From the NCBI GenBank assembly GCA_032988165.1, contig JANTQF010000363.1, positions 1 through 35,093 of the forward strand: 35,093 bases of DNA, given 5' to 3'. This DNA comes from Emmonsiellopsis sp. PD_33 (taxonomy: Eukaryota > Ascomycota > Eurotiomycetes > Onygenales > Ajellomycetaceae). The translations under genes and the position numbers were made by a program. Positions 1-10,192 of this stretch are shown one piece after another (the first letter of the stretch is position 1; the number at the start of each line of letters is the position of its first letter). Under the pieces are notes generated by a model. The model was not told the origin of the DNA, made no database searches, and saw nothing but the letters and a program-made list of their open reading frames with translations.

Positions 1-95
1 TGGGCGGGGGTGGTAGGGGTGGGCGGGGTGGTAGGGGTGGTAGGGGCAGTTGGGGGAAGGGGGGAGGGGGGAGGGGGGGCGGCGCAAGCCGGGAG
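1..95. repeat. G-rich low-complexity tract at the left edge
   Basis: The plus strand is almost only G with scattered T, A and C, built from loose repeats of GGGGTGGTA and GGGGTGGGC followed by runs of G. Several G-runs of three or more lie close together, which is the pattern needed for G-quadruplex folding. An open frame crosses it, but its product is a Gly/Val low-complexity string, so I do not call a gene. Confidence 0.7.
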
Positions 96-638
96 CGAGC
101 AAAGCGAGCGCCATGCGGCTTGTACCCTATCCATGGATCCAAGCTTTGACCATTTCACGATGAAATTATGCCATTTCAGCGGCAGCCTTGCTATTCTCAT
201 ATGCTTTTATACCTTCATTAAGTTGTTAAATGCCTAAGTTGTCCTTGCAGGACAATTTATCTCATCTGGCTTTTTCGTTTCTTTCATTGAGGTGAATGAA
301 CATGGGTGAGATCCAAGCGCACAAGACAATGGAACTCGAAGAATTGCCAGTTTCAAGACTGCTTACAACAATTGCGTATGCCAAAACGTGCATTTGCTGG
401 GAATGCCCCTTCCAATGGCAATGATTTAGATACTTTAGTAGCTCATGATGAGTTATACTAGAGGGACGCAACTGTCCACTTCGTACAGCATATATTGAAT
501 GTTCGAAGCTGACGAATTGGGTCTAAACCCCATGAACAAAACATATTATAGGATCTGTCATACAGGGTCGAACGATGACGGAAAGCTAACAATAAATAGG
601 ACGACAAGAGCCAATGCAGAAAACATACTACATATCCC
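96..638. other. Intergenic, no gene seen
   Basis: I see no coding signal or RNA gene in this stretch. It lies downstream of the hydrolase gene on the minus strand, so its right part probably holds that gene's 3' untranslated region and poly(A) site. Confidence 0.5.
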
Positions 639-1920
639 TCACAGAATTGCGGAAACATAATCACACACAACTTTAGCCAGCACCTCTGCCCCAGGCATCA
701 TCAAAGACACATCCTCAGACAACGCAGTATCAAAATATCTCTTTGAAGCCATTACATCATGATATCCCAACCAAGCATGCGGCATTCCCTCCTCCACATG
801 AAACTCCACCCCCGCACCACCAGCCCGCGCCTTATCAGCAAACTCCACAACATCCGCTAGGAACAAATCATGACTCCCAACCGTCACCCACGTTCTCGGT
901 GGTAAGACCTGGCCCCATCTGCACCCCTTCGGCAGCGGGACGTTGAAATTAACAAGATGGGGAAACTTATCCCTCCCCTCCTCCCCAAGAACCCAATCGG
1001 CAGACCGGTCCAAGTCCCGTTTCGACAAAAAATCCTTGTCCCTGTTATACCGGAACGATGCACCGGAGTTCTCCAGATTGACCCAGGGGCAAATCAACAT
1101 TGCCATCCCGGGACTTCTAAGCTGTCCCTTTTGTTGCGCGATGTCATAGAATAGCGACAAAGCTAGATGCCCACCCGCCGACTCACCCATAACCACGATC
1201 GTGGCCGGGTCGATACCTACCTCTTCGACAAGGTATCGATATGCCGCGGCTGCCTGATCCTGTTGTCCAGGGAAGCAGGTTTCCGGCGCAAGACTGTATT
1301 GGAGAGCGAAGATGCTGATCGAATGACCCTGGGCAGTTACCAGTTCGGCGATGCGCAGGTTCTGAGACACGCTGTCTAAGGCGTCGGCGGCGGTATAGCC
1401 GCCGCCATGTATCCAGACGATGGTAACGTCGGATTTCGACGGTTGAGATGGGGGTGCACTTCCCACGGACCCTTTGCAGACCCAGTATCCGGTGAAATCA
1501 GCCCGGGAGACCTCTTCGCATAACGTGGTGGCCGACTTGGAAAATCTCTTTGACTGTCGGACACTACTGATCTGGTCGCGTTGTCTGAGGCGGCGCTTGA
1601 AGGATAGTGGTAGGAGGAATGAGCTATAGAGCCGGAAACCGGCCTTAGTTAGCAAAATGAGTTACGTGAACCACCCAGTCGATCTAATCTTGTATAAATG
1701 ACTTTTATTTCTTTCACTTTTCCCCCTACCTTCGCGAAAGAGCCAAAAGCAACTCCATCTTGAACGGAGAATGTGTTTTCCCTCGTAGTTTTCGAAACAA
1801 AGTGGACACGGTGCATGTTGGGACCATGAACAAGAGAAGGAGTATGCCAGTCACTCTGTCCCGGAGGGACATGGGGTAGGGTTTGAACGGAGGTTGGCTG
1901 TCCATCGTCATTGTCATCAT
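639..1920 (-). CDS. Alpha/beta-hydrolase fold esterase/lipase (HSL-like), probably membrane-anchored
   Basis: Two exons: 1730..1920 and 639..1623, with an intron at 1624..1729 (GT-AG, CTAAC branch point about 25 nt before the acceptor). The joined frame gives 391 aa from the first ATG. Four in-frame ATGs lie close together, and the one at 1905 (386 aa) is equally likely. The N-terminal exon has a hydrophobic stretch (GILLLLFMVP) that looks like a membrane anchor. The second exon has the oxyanion motif HGGGY, the nucleophile elbow GESAGG, an acid region GSHD and the catalytic His in EEGMPHAW, so the Ser-Asp-His triad appears complete. The fold is that of hormone-sensitive-lipase-like carboxylesterases. 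The substrate cannot be told from sequence. The exon 2 frame has no ATG near its start, which is what led me to the upstream exon. Confidence 0.85.
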
Positions 1921-2608
1921 CGGCAGGATTTCTGTGGTTTACCTGCGCCTCGGGGAAGCAATCATCAATCAATATAAACAATTACACTCCACTTGCTGCT
2001 GGCAATTCCCAGCAGTACCTGCGGGGTACCTGGTTCGTTACACGCAGGTTGAACTACATCCGGGAAGTCCGGCTACCGGCCAGCTCAGGACACCAGTGGT
2101 CCAGAGATCTAGGCATCTTTTTAATCTTGATCCACCGTAACGTTATGGTGAATGCTCGGACCGCGTAGGGGCTTTCTGAACTACTAGACTGCATTGGGCG
2201 ACGTCTAGTACTAGCTATATTATAACCCCTTGTTCGATCTTTTTTGCTTGCAGTTCAAAAATGAGGGTAGATATAGGGATATTTTCGTCATTTTACGAGG
2301 CTATTTGGCATGTCATGATGTCGTCAGGGGCTGGAGCATCATCGCCGATGGGCGCTATTGAGGACTATCTACACCACGTAGCATCCGTACGAAGGAGGAG
2401 AAAGGCGGCTATGTGACTGTGACGTAGGGTAAACTCCCGGAATATAGATCAACTCATCCATCAGGCGGATCCTTAGCCTTTCTCACGCCAATCTGCCTCC
2501 TGATGATTATATAGAACCCCGTCCAGATATTAGAAAAGCCAATACTTCCAATCAAACCAATTACTAGTAATTTAAATCCAATCAACCCAACACCGCAGTC
2601 GTATATGA
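1921..2608. other. Intergenic between hydrolase (5' side) and transporter (3' side)
   Basis: This holds the hydrolase promoter and the 3' end of the transporter gene. Overlapping short frames at 1883-2168 have no recognisable domain. The part from about 2170 to 2600 is AT-richer, with no gene or clear repeat visible. Confidence 0.5.
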
Positions 2609-4715
2609 TTAGCGCGTATACTGAAAAGCCGCATTCTCCCGATCTGTCATATCCATAAATGCCATCGTAGTATCATGGTCGACCTGCAGTTCAGATAGCG
2701 TTGTCTTTTGCTTGTTAGATCGGGTATAATGGACCCTATTTAACAACATGTTAGTATAGCTTATCTCCATAATCGTCAACGGCAGAACGAATGAAGAAGA
2801 ATTGAGAAAACACACCAAAGCAAGCCATACGCAACGATAGAAGCAGCCATAAGCGTGACCGTCGCAATCTGACCATCACGGTATCCCGTCGCGGCCTGCT
2901 CGCCTTTGTAAGCCCACGGCCCACATAAACTGCCCAGATTTGCCAGTATGGTGATGGTTGCAGTGATTACGGTTTTCTTTGAGTGGCCGGCTACGTTTGC
3001 GGCAATTATGGAATAGTGTTGGACGAGGGTGCCATAGAAGGTGGCGGACTGGGTTGGGGTGTTAATAATGGCTCGTCCTTTTTTTTTCTTATTGTGTCTG
3101 GTGTGGCGGAATGAGGGTGAGATACTGACAATATAAAGACCTGCAAGAAGTGCTGGTTTATTGTCTCTGGGAGCTTTCCAGAGCAGGCTGTTGCCAATTA
3201 TGGTAGGCAGGATGAAGAGAATTGCAATAAGAATATGATGCGGTGGGAACATCCGTCCAAGGAGTCTGTATCGTCATAGTCAGCGTGTGAAACATATAAT
3301 AAACCTCCGGGTGGGAGGTGGATTAAGCAACATACCCAGACAGCAAGAGGGTAAACGCCGCAACTGCCGATACTGGCATAGCAAGCACAAGACACCTCCT
3401 TGGCGAATAGGCAAACGATTGTAAGAGAAGAGATCCAAAACTACCCGACGAATCCTCTATCAGTACATTCAATGCCACAAAATCCAAACCAAACAACCCA
3501 TCACGCACCTTGACGTAGCATTATTCGCAAACGCAAACGTAAACGAAAACATAACAAGACAGTAAAATTGCGGATCCAAAAACGCCTCGCGGACCTGCTT
3601 CCACTTAAACTTCGTCGTATGTATACCGGTTTTGTTAGTAATCAGTCGAAGGACCGCGATCTGCTTTTCGCGGTGGCTGAGGAACCACGCCTTCATCGGC
3701 GTCGCGGGGAAGATGGCGAAAATGACCAGACCGATGAAAATCGTAATCGAACCTAGGATTACATAGATCCATTTCCAGGGGCTCTTTGCGTGGACGCCTT
3801 CGAGTTCGATAGCGCCAAAGTCTACCCCTTGTCCGAACAGACCGCCAAATGCAGTGCCTGCGATGCCGATTCCCATTCGGAGGGGTTGTTCATGGGTTTT
3901 CCACCTATTATACGAAATAAGCTTGAGCTAAGGTATATATGGAGAAAGAAGGAAATAAATCCTACCACATCGTAGTTATGATGATCACCAAGGGCTGGAC
4001 AAGGACTCCAAAACCGACGAAGAACCTTCAAAGCCTGTTAGTCGCGCACCCACCCAATGTAGCATATTGGATCCTGTGCCTTGGGGCCATCACTTGTGCA
4101 AAGTTTGCGCATACAATTGTGAGGAGGGCCACAAACCCCATGTACATCACCACTGTGCCGAAGACCTTCGCTGATGGCAGAAACTGGGCCAGGTAGAGAA
4201 GCGGATATAAACTCTGATGTTTTTCTGTTATTTCTCTTCCAACATGCAAAGCATCAAAAAAATACAAGAGCAACGTACAGCTATAGTGCCAAGGGCCACA
4301 ATTGCGGTGGTCCACTGATATCTAGTATTATCCATTTTCCCCTCACCATCCACCAATGATACCTTGACCAACCCCAGATCCGTCATGAGGCCAAATATGG
4401 CAGCAAACCCATATATCTGAGTATCGCCATAACCAATCAGGTTTGCAAGAAAAATCTGTCATGTAGCGCAATTAGTCGCAGAGCCTCTCGCGACGTCTCC
4501 GTAGGATAGAAAGTGAGCCGTCCAAGGGGAACCAACAAAAAGTCAATTTTTCTTAAGATACGTCGCTCTTCGTCCTCAGTCCAGACAACTTCGTCGCCGT
4601 CCCCAATAGCAAATGCGAGGGCATCATCCACTCCTGGGCCGATGGACTTTTGCTTCTCATCGCCTGGGTTTTCAATGTGGGTGTTTTGCACCTCGATGCT
4701 AGTGCTAGTAGTCAT
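2609..4715 (-). CDS. MFS transporter, allantoate permease (Dal5-like) family
   Basis: I join nine exons: 4485..4715, 4279..4416, 4080..4213, 3966..4025, 3509..3904, 3336..3440, 3130..3265, 2816..3048 and 2609..2735. Every phase agrees and the product is 519 aa, a usual length for the anion:cation symporter family of plasma-membrane permeases for organic acids, vitamins and allantoate. Family landmarks in order are an acidic cytosolic N-terminus, RRILRKIDFLLVPL before the first membrane segment, YGFAAIFGLMTDLGL, THEQPLRMGI, SPWKWIYVILG, FKWKQVREAFLDPQF, FAYSPRR, LLWKAPRDNKPALLAG, NVAGHSKK and the end motif MAFMDMTDRENAAF. Six introns are GT-AG; two (4417..4484 and 4026..4079) fit only as GC-AG. 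The usual Asp-Lys after the first membrane segment reads Ser-Arg here, so exon 1's end is the least certain part. Exon 2 may also hold a small in-frame intron. Substrate unknown. Confidence 0.82.
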
Positions 4716-5232
4716 ACTCCGTAGTGGCAGACGGCAAATGGACAAAATAAACCGAAAGTAGGGACCAAAAACCCGAAGCAGAAGTAGAAGTCGAAGAGCA
4801 TGGTTAGGAGCGACCAAGGGGTTTTTTTATAGATTGGTCCTCGTTGATTTTGACGCTTCTCATTACCCCGGATTGGAGGTGAGTGGAGGAGCTAAGCTTA
4901 GTTGCCCCACAAATGCAATGTGGGTCCACGGCGACCGGTCGGCCCCACACCGGCGGCCGGAGAGCGATGCAGGAGTAAACTTGCGCTTAGCCAAAAGGGG
5001 GAGAGAGCTAGACTCCCCGACATACCTCGGCCGTCATGGAGGATAGTCCTGCACTGAATAAACAGGAGCTTAAAGTCGCTGAAAATTGGCTTTTCCATGC
5101 ATATGATGAGCTTGGAAAAAGACGACAATCTCGACCCTAGTTAGTAAGGAAGCGCAGGCACGAAAAGAGACATTCATCGAGCTTTGAAAATCGATATCAA
5201 AATATATCTCGACAAATCCAACAACAAAAAGA
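4716..5232. promoter_or_regulatory. Divergent promoter region, transporter / beta-mannosidase
   Basis: A 517-bp gap separates the two start codons, so both genes probably share upstream control. It contains several G/C-triplet half-sites (for example CGG and CCG around 4925-4965) of the sort bound by Zn2Cys6 dimers, such as the regulator encoded downstream. No specific operator can be proven by eye. Confidence 0.45.
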
Positions 5233-7980
5233 ATGTTCCCCGAACGCCAAAAGATCCTCCTTGATAAAGGTTGGAGATACAGCCAAGGAGGAGGTACCCC
5301 TGAAACAGCCGTACAGCAATGGCACCCAGCCCGACGGCTGCCAACGACCATCCATCTGGACTTATTGGCCAACGGTGAAATTCTTGACCCTTTTATAGGC
5401 AAAAACGAACAGCTGGTGCAGTGGGTTGGGGAGAGAACATGGATCTACGAAACCTCATTCATGGTGCCAGAAAACCTTCTGGGGGACTGTGAGAAATGCG
5501 TCGAATTGGTGTTTGAAGGGTTGGACACGTTTGCTACCGTTGAGCTGAATGGCCAGGAAATTTTGAAGTCGAGCAACATGTTTGTTGGCCATCGCGTGGA
5601 CGTTACCGATCAGATACGGGCTGCAAAGAAGGCACAAGTTCTCCGGATCACATTTGAAAGCGCCGAGGCGAAGGGTCAGGAAGAGTTGGAGAAACATCCG
5701 GAGCACGATTTTTTCACCTTCGATGAAGGTGTGACTCGCTTGGCTGTTCGCAAGGCGCAGTATCAGTTTGTGAGTTCCTCCTCTCCCCATGTAAGCGAAA
5801 GATACAATGACCAGGATACTAACGGATCCCGCAACGCGCGCAAAAACGGCTGGGACTGGGGACCAAGACTTCTTGATTGCGGGCCGTGGAAGCCCATCTA
5901 CCTCGAGGCCTATAAATCCCGAATTGCTGATATCTGTGTCAAGACGCGGTTGGACGCAAAAAGCAACCGTGTTGATATTGACGTCTCCGTGGAAGTGGAG
6001 GGCGAGTGTATGGAATATGTCAAGGTCGATATTGGCATCAACGATGTGGCCTGCCAGTCGAGTGTAGTTCGAGTCCATGGCAAAACAGCGTCGGCAACAT
6101 TGTCCATCCACAATCCAAAATTATGGTGGCCTTTCACATTCGGGGAGCAGCATCGGTACAAGGCGACGGTCATTCTACTCTCCGCCAAAGACAACTCCTG
6201 GGACCACATTTTAGACACTGTGAAGAAGAAATTCGGCGTCCGCGAAGTGGAGCTTGTTCAAGAGCCATTCAAGGACCAGGAAGGTACAAGCTTCTACTCC
6301 CGAATCAACAACGTCCCGATCTTCGCAGCCGGGTCTTGCTTCATCCCTACAGACGCTTTCCTCCCTCGAATTAGCCCCAACACATATCGCGACTGGGCTG
6401 TGCTGGTCAGAAAAAGCAATCAGGTCATGATTCGAATCTGGGGCGGCGGAATATACGAGCATGATGCACTATACGACACCTGCGACGAGCTTGGGATCCT
6501 TGTTTGGCAAGATCTGCTGCTTGCCTGCGGAAGCTATGCTGTGTATCCCGAATTCCAGCAAACAGTCCAAGTTGAAGTCGAGCAGAACATTAAGCGATTG
6601 AGGCACCATCCGTCAATTGTTCTCTAGTGTGGCAATAATGAAGACTACGTAATACCGCTCCTCAGGGGAATGGAATTTGAAGAGGAAAGGGATCCGGATA
6701 AGATGATAAATTCCATCTTCCCGGCTCGATGGTACTATGAGCATCTGTTCCCAAAGATCTGCGAGGATTTGGTTTCGGACGTCCCATATTGGCGTGGTTC
6801 GCCGTATGGTGGTGAAATGGTCAACTCGGTCACCGAAGGGGATTGTCACCAGTGGCATGTTTGGCACATGGAAAGATTCCCTTATCAAGACTACCCACAA
6901 CTCAGTGCGAGGTTTGTCTCGGAATTCGGAATGCAAGCTGCTCCAAGGCTGAATACCGTGAAAAAATTCTTCCCTTCCTCCATTCCTACAATCAAGGACG
7001 GTGATTCGACAGCCGACGAGTACATGGAATGGCACAACAAGTGCATTGGCGCTCCGGATAATTTAGCGGACTATGGCAAGGACAATATCCCCTTTGATTC
7101 AGTCACACTTCAAGGTTATATTTATGGCACGCAGCTGATCCAATCCGAAGCTGTATCGACAGCATATCGATCTTGGAGGCGTCTATGGCGCGGCCCAGGC
7201 CAAGAGTACTGCTCTGGCGCTTTAGTGTGGCAGTTGAATGATTATTAGCCAGCAACCTCGTGGGCCATTGCAGATTGCATGCTGCAACCCAAGATAGCAT
7301 TTTAGGGCGTGAAGCGCGAGAACCGCCCAATCACTGCCGGGTTAGCAAGGAATGCCGGAGATCAGCCATTTCTACTCGATGCGTGGGCAAGTAATATGAC
7401 ACTAAAGAGCCTTCGCGTCAGTGTTCAGATCAAAGGATTGGATGTACGGACAGGTGGGGAGGTACTGGATCACACTCTACACAGAGACGCCTACCTGGCA
7501 GCAAATCAAACGACGGAGCTGGGGAAACTGAACTTGAAGGAGGTTAGGCCGGGAGGGAAATGCAATGAGCAGTATAGGAACCTGGTTTTCACAATTTATC
7601 TTCTGCCCATTACATCCCACAGCTTCCAATCTCCACCAGCCGCTCCGATAGCCCGCCATGTCAACTTTTACAAGTCCCTGAAGGATATCCCGTTTCAAAG
7701 TCATCCGGATGAAGCCGCAGTTAAGATCTCATCAAACGGGGACCGATCTTTTGTAGAACTCCTAGCAAGAGTGCCAGTAAAGGGTGTGATGCTAGAGTTC
7801 ACAGGAGGTGCCGACGCTAAGTGGGACGATAACGGCGTCGACCTGGTCCCAAATAAAATTATTGGTTTTGCCAGCCCCAAGGAGAAGCTGGGTAGGGCAG
7901 ATCTGACAGTCAACTGGCTGGGCAAGAACGGGTTGCATAGCAAGACCGTGTGGTTGGGAGAAACAAGATCAATCCTGTAG
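5233..7980 (+). pseudogene. Beta-mannosidase B-like GH2 glycosidase, interrupted by three TAG codons
   Basis: One reading frame runs from the ATG at 5233 to the TAG at 7978-7980 and matches cytosolic fungal beta-mannosidase B (GH2; removes terminal beta-mannose) along its length: N-terminal sugar-binding domain (FIGKNEQLVQWVGE, EGLDTFATVELNGQ), GWDWGP near 5848, the TIM-barrel part and a C-terminal Ig-like part. It is broken by TAG at 6625-6627, 7246-7248 and 7303-7305. The first replaces Trp in the conserved HHPSIVLWCGNNED, the second Trp in QLNDxWPATSWA. The acid/base Glu (NNE, codon 6640) and the nucleophile Glu (FVSEFGMQ, codon 6922) are intact but lie after the first stop, so a terminated 464-aa product could not be catalytic. 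A likely 75-nt intron at 5770..5844 (GTGAGT donor, TACTAAC at 5817) has lost its acceptor AG. Alternatives are readthrough, or sequencing errors at all four places, which is unlikely. Confidence 0.85.
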
Positions 7981-8006
7981 TGAGAAAACTAATAGTCATG
8001 GGAGGA
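7981..8006. other. 26-bp convergent gap
   Basis: Only 26 bp lie between the mannosidase stop and the stop of the opposite-strand regulator, so the two transcripts must overlap at their 3' ends. Confidence 0.7.
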
Positions 8007-10192
8007 TCATGTATTTACATAACTCAAATCCAGTAGGTCAGAAAATTCGAAATTCCACTCGCTATTGTTCCCTTGATATTCCCCGGGGCGTTGTAATGTC
8101 CGGTTAAACATGGTTAATGTGTTATTATCGGTGACATCGAAGGTGCTGTGCGTCTTAGAATGCTCTATATCGTTCCCTGGTGACAAATGGAGAATGGAGG
8201 CCAGGGTTTCCACATCGGAGTTGGTCATTGCTACCAAATCATCGTAATCGGGTACTGGGGCTGGTATATCATTGTGTCCCGCCATCTGAAGACGAGAGAG
8301 AATATATTGACCATAAATCTGGGGACATAGGTTGGACCCAACAACCAATTCTTCCATGAGGTGGGCGATTTCTTCTACTTCCGCTATATGCTGCGCTAGA
8401 ACGGGATGGCCAGAAAATATGCCGTGGGCATGTATGATATATAGACAACAGAGTGCCAACATTGTGAACCCAAAGTCGGATATGTAGCGTAGGTATTCCC
8501 TTTGCAAGGGGTTCAGATGGAGTAAAAAATCGCAGCAATCAGAAGCAGCTTCTGCCGATTTCACGACAAGAGCCAAAGAGGCATGATTTTGAGGGGAAGA
8601 ACCAAGTCCCAGGGCCGGTCCAAATTGGTGAAACGCAACAGGAGTTGCGAATGAGTAGATGTGAAATCGGACCAAGCGATAGTGGAAGTCAATCGCTGCG
8701 CCTTCTGGGTAAGTAGGGTCTAAATCGATGTCTTGCTTACGATAGTCCGACCTCAGCCACTCCTGCTTCCAGGTTTGAAGCATCGCCTCCGCTTGCTTGA
8801 TTGCATCTGGTGCGTTACTTGCATCACCCAGACCAGGTGGACGACACCACCACTCCGCCAAACCCTTTTCATAGAACGAGGCTTGGTCCCAGATACCATA
8901 CAGCTCGGCCTCTGCTATAATGCGCCGAACGTCCGAGTTCGGTTTTGAATGTTTGAATATACTCAAGGAGCGGTTGATGGTTGAGTCGTTCGGGATGCTG
9001 GGCGGAGTTCTCGCCATAATAGAGTAGTGACGGGACATTGTAAATAGCCATAGCCAAAAAACCGAGGATCTATAACTTGACTCTAAGGATAAGTCGGCCT
9101 CGTTGTTCCTTCGCAACCTATTTAAATCGTCGACAGAGCGATGAAGAGATAACTGCAGCGCCATATTCTCTATAGCTGACTTTATGATCCAGGGGTTCAG
9201 GCACTGGCCAGTGGTATCTTGTCCAGTTTCTGGCTGGCCATCGGACATAACCGGGGCTTGAGCTTAAGCATAGAGCACTGCAAGTGCCTGGAGATCAGTC
9301 CAGTTCCATTCCCCGTTGCCGGTCCCATTACCGGTCGTCCCGACCTGCAATAGATCTAGCATATGAGGCATTAACCGCAGGCGAACGGATCTATAGCCAA
9401 GCACAAACCCAGCGGCCACGAAGGCTATTGAGTATGCAAGAGCAGGTCTATAGTCAATAACAGATTCGAAATTCTCGACGTCGGTATTTGATATCACCGG
9501 CACAAAGTAAAGCAGTTTTTGCTTAAAGTTTTTGGGTAGTGAACAAGTTAATATCCGATGTTTTTCAGGCCTAAGTGTCTGAAACGCTTACAAGTCCCCC
9601 AGTTGAGCAATGGCTGCTCGCGGAGACGGGCTCTGAAGAGCTACTGGACGTGATGCGTGAATCCGGATTATGGCTCCATGTGAATATGCCTGCATTCGCC
9701 CGGTAGTTTGTGGTTGAACTATTTTGTACTGCAATTGTGATGGCCGCCGTGCAGAAGATGGACGGGAGCTCTGAGCCTGAGAGACGGGAAAAGGCGAGCC
9801 GGCATTCATCCAAGTTCAACGGTGCAGTCGCTAACAAATCAGCCGTGGTATTGACAGTCGAGGTAACCATCGCTGTGGAATCAGAGGGCCCCGGTGTCTG
9901 GTTGTTTGAAGCAACGTCGCTTGAAGTGTTGCGAGAAGAGGCCGAAGCATTGCGGCGTTTAGGAGATGACCTCGAACGGATGGAAGAGCGGTCTGGCAGG
10001 CGCACGACACACTCACGGTCGGATTTGAAGCAACGAGCACACGGGGGCGATTTAGCCCCGATACACCTCGTCTATTTTCTAGACTTAGACACAAAGCCCT
10101 TGGGAGGATGAGGGTTTTACCTTCAGCCTCCGACAGACGACACACGCCACTGCAGCAGCTCCCGCCAAACGCGGGAATGGCCGATGATCCAT
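8007..10192 (-). CDS. Zn2Cys6 transcription factor with fungal-specific middle domain; one in-frame TAA
   Basis: Exons are 10121..10192, 9592..10071 and 8007..9521, with GT-AG introns at 10072..10120 and 9522..9591. Splicing the first intron rebuilds a complete Zn2Cys6 cluster: ACVVCRRLKTRC, then IGAKSPPCARCFKSDREC, giving six cysteines with normal spacing and a basic loop. A Ser/Thr-rich linker follows, then a fungal-specific transcription factor domain (RPALAYSIAFVAAGFVLGYR to about LGLGSSPQ). Such proteins are nuclear DNA-binding activators that recognise CGG-type half-sites. An in-frame TAA at 9264-9266 interrupts the frame at a place where CAA (Gln) would fit. It disappears if a 45-nt intron at 9234..9278 is real; both ends are phase 0, but its donor (GTGCTC) is weak. 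So the gene is either intact (about 673 aa) or recently broken. Its position suggests it controls the neighbouring mannosidase and transporter. Confidence 0.75.

Noticed and set aside
1649..1981. 110-codon minus-strand frame over the hydrolase 5' end
   Set aside because: It overlaps the true first exon in another frame; the overlapping frame splices in phase to the hydrolase and carries the hydrophobic anchor.
1921..2608. Possible transposon remnant in the AT-richer gap
   Set aside because: I saw no terminal repeats, target duplications or transposase fragments.
6615..6630. Reading the first mannosidase TAG as part of an intron (CTCTAG could be an acceptor)
   Set aside because: Conserved residues run right up to and directly after the stop codon, with exactly one codon missing, and no donor lies at a usable distance upstream.
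6613..7035. 140-codon minus-strand frame opposite the mannosidase
   Set aside because: It is the antisense shadow of a region whose plus strand clearly encodes GH2 sequence.
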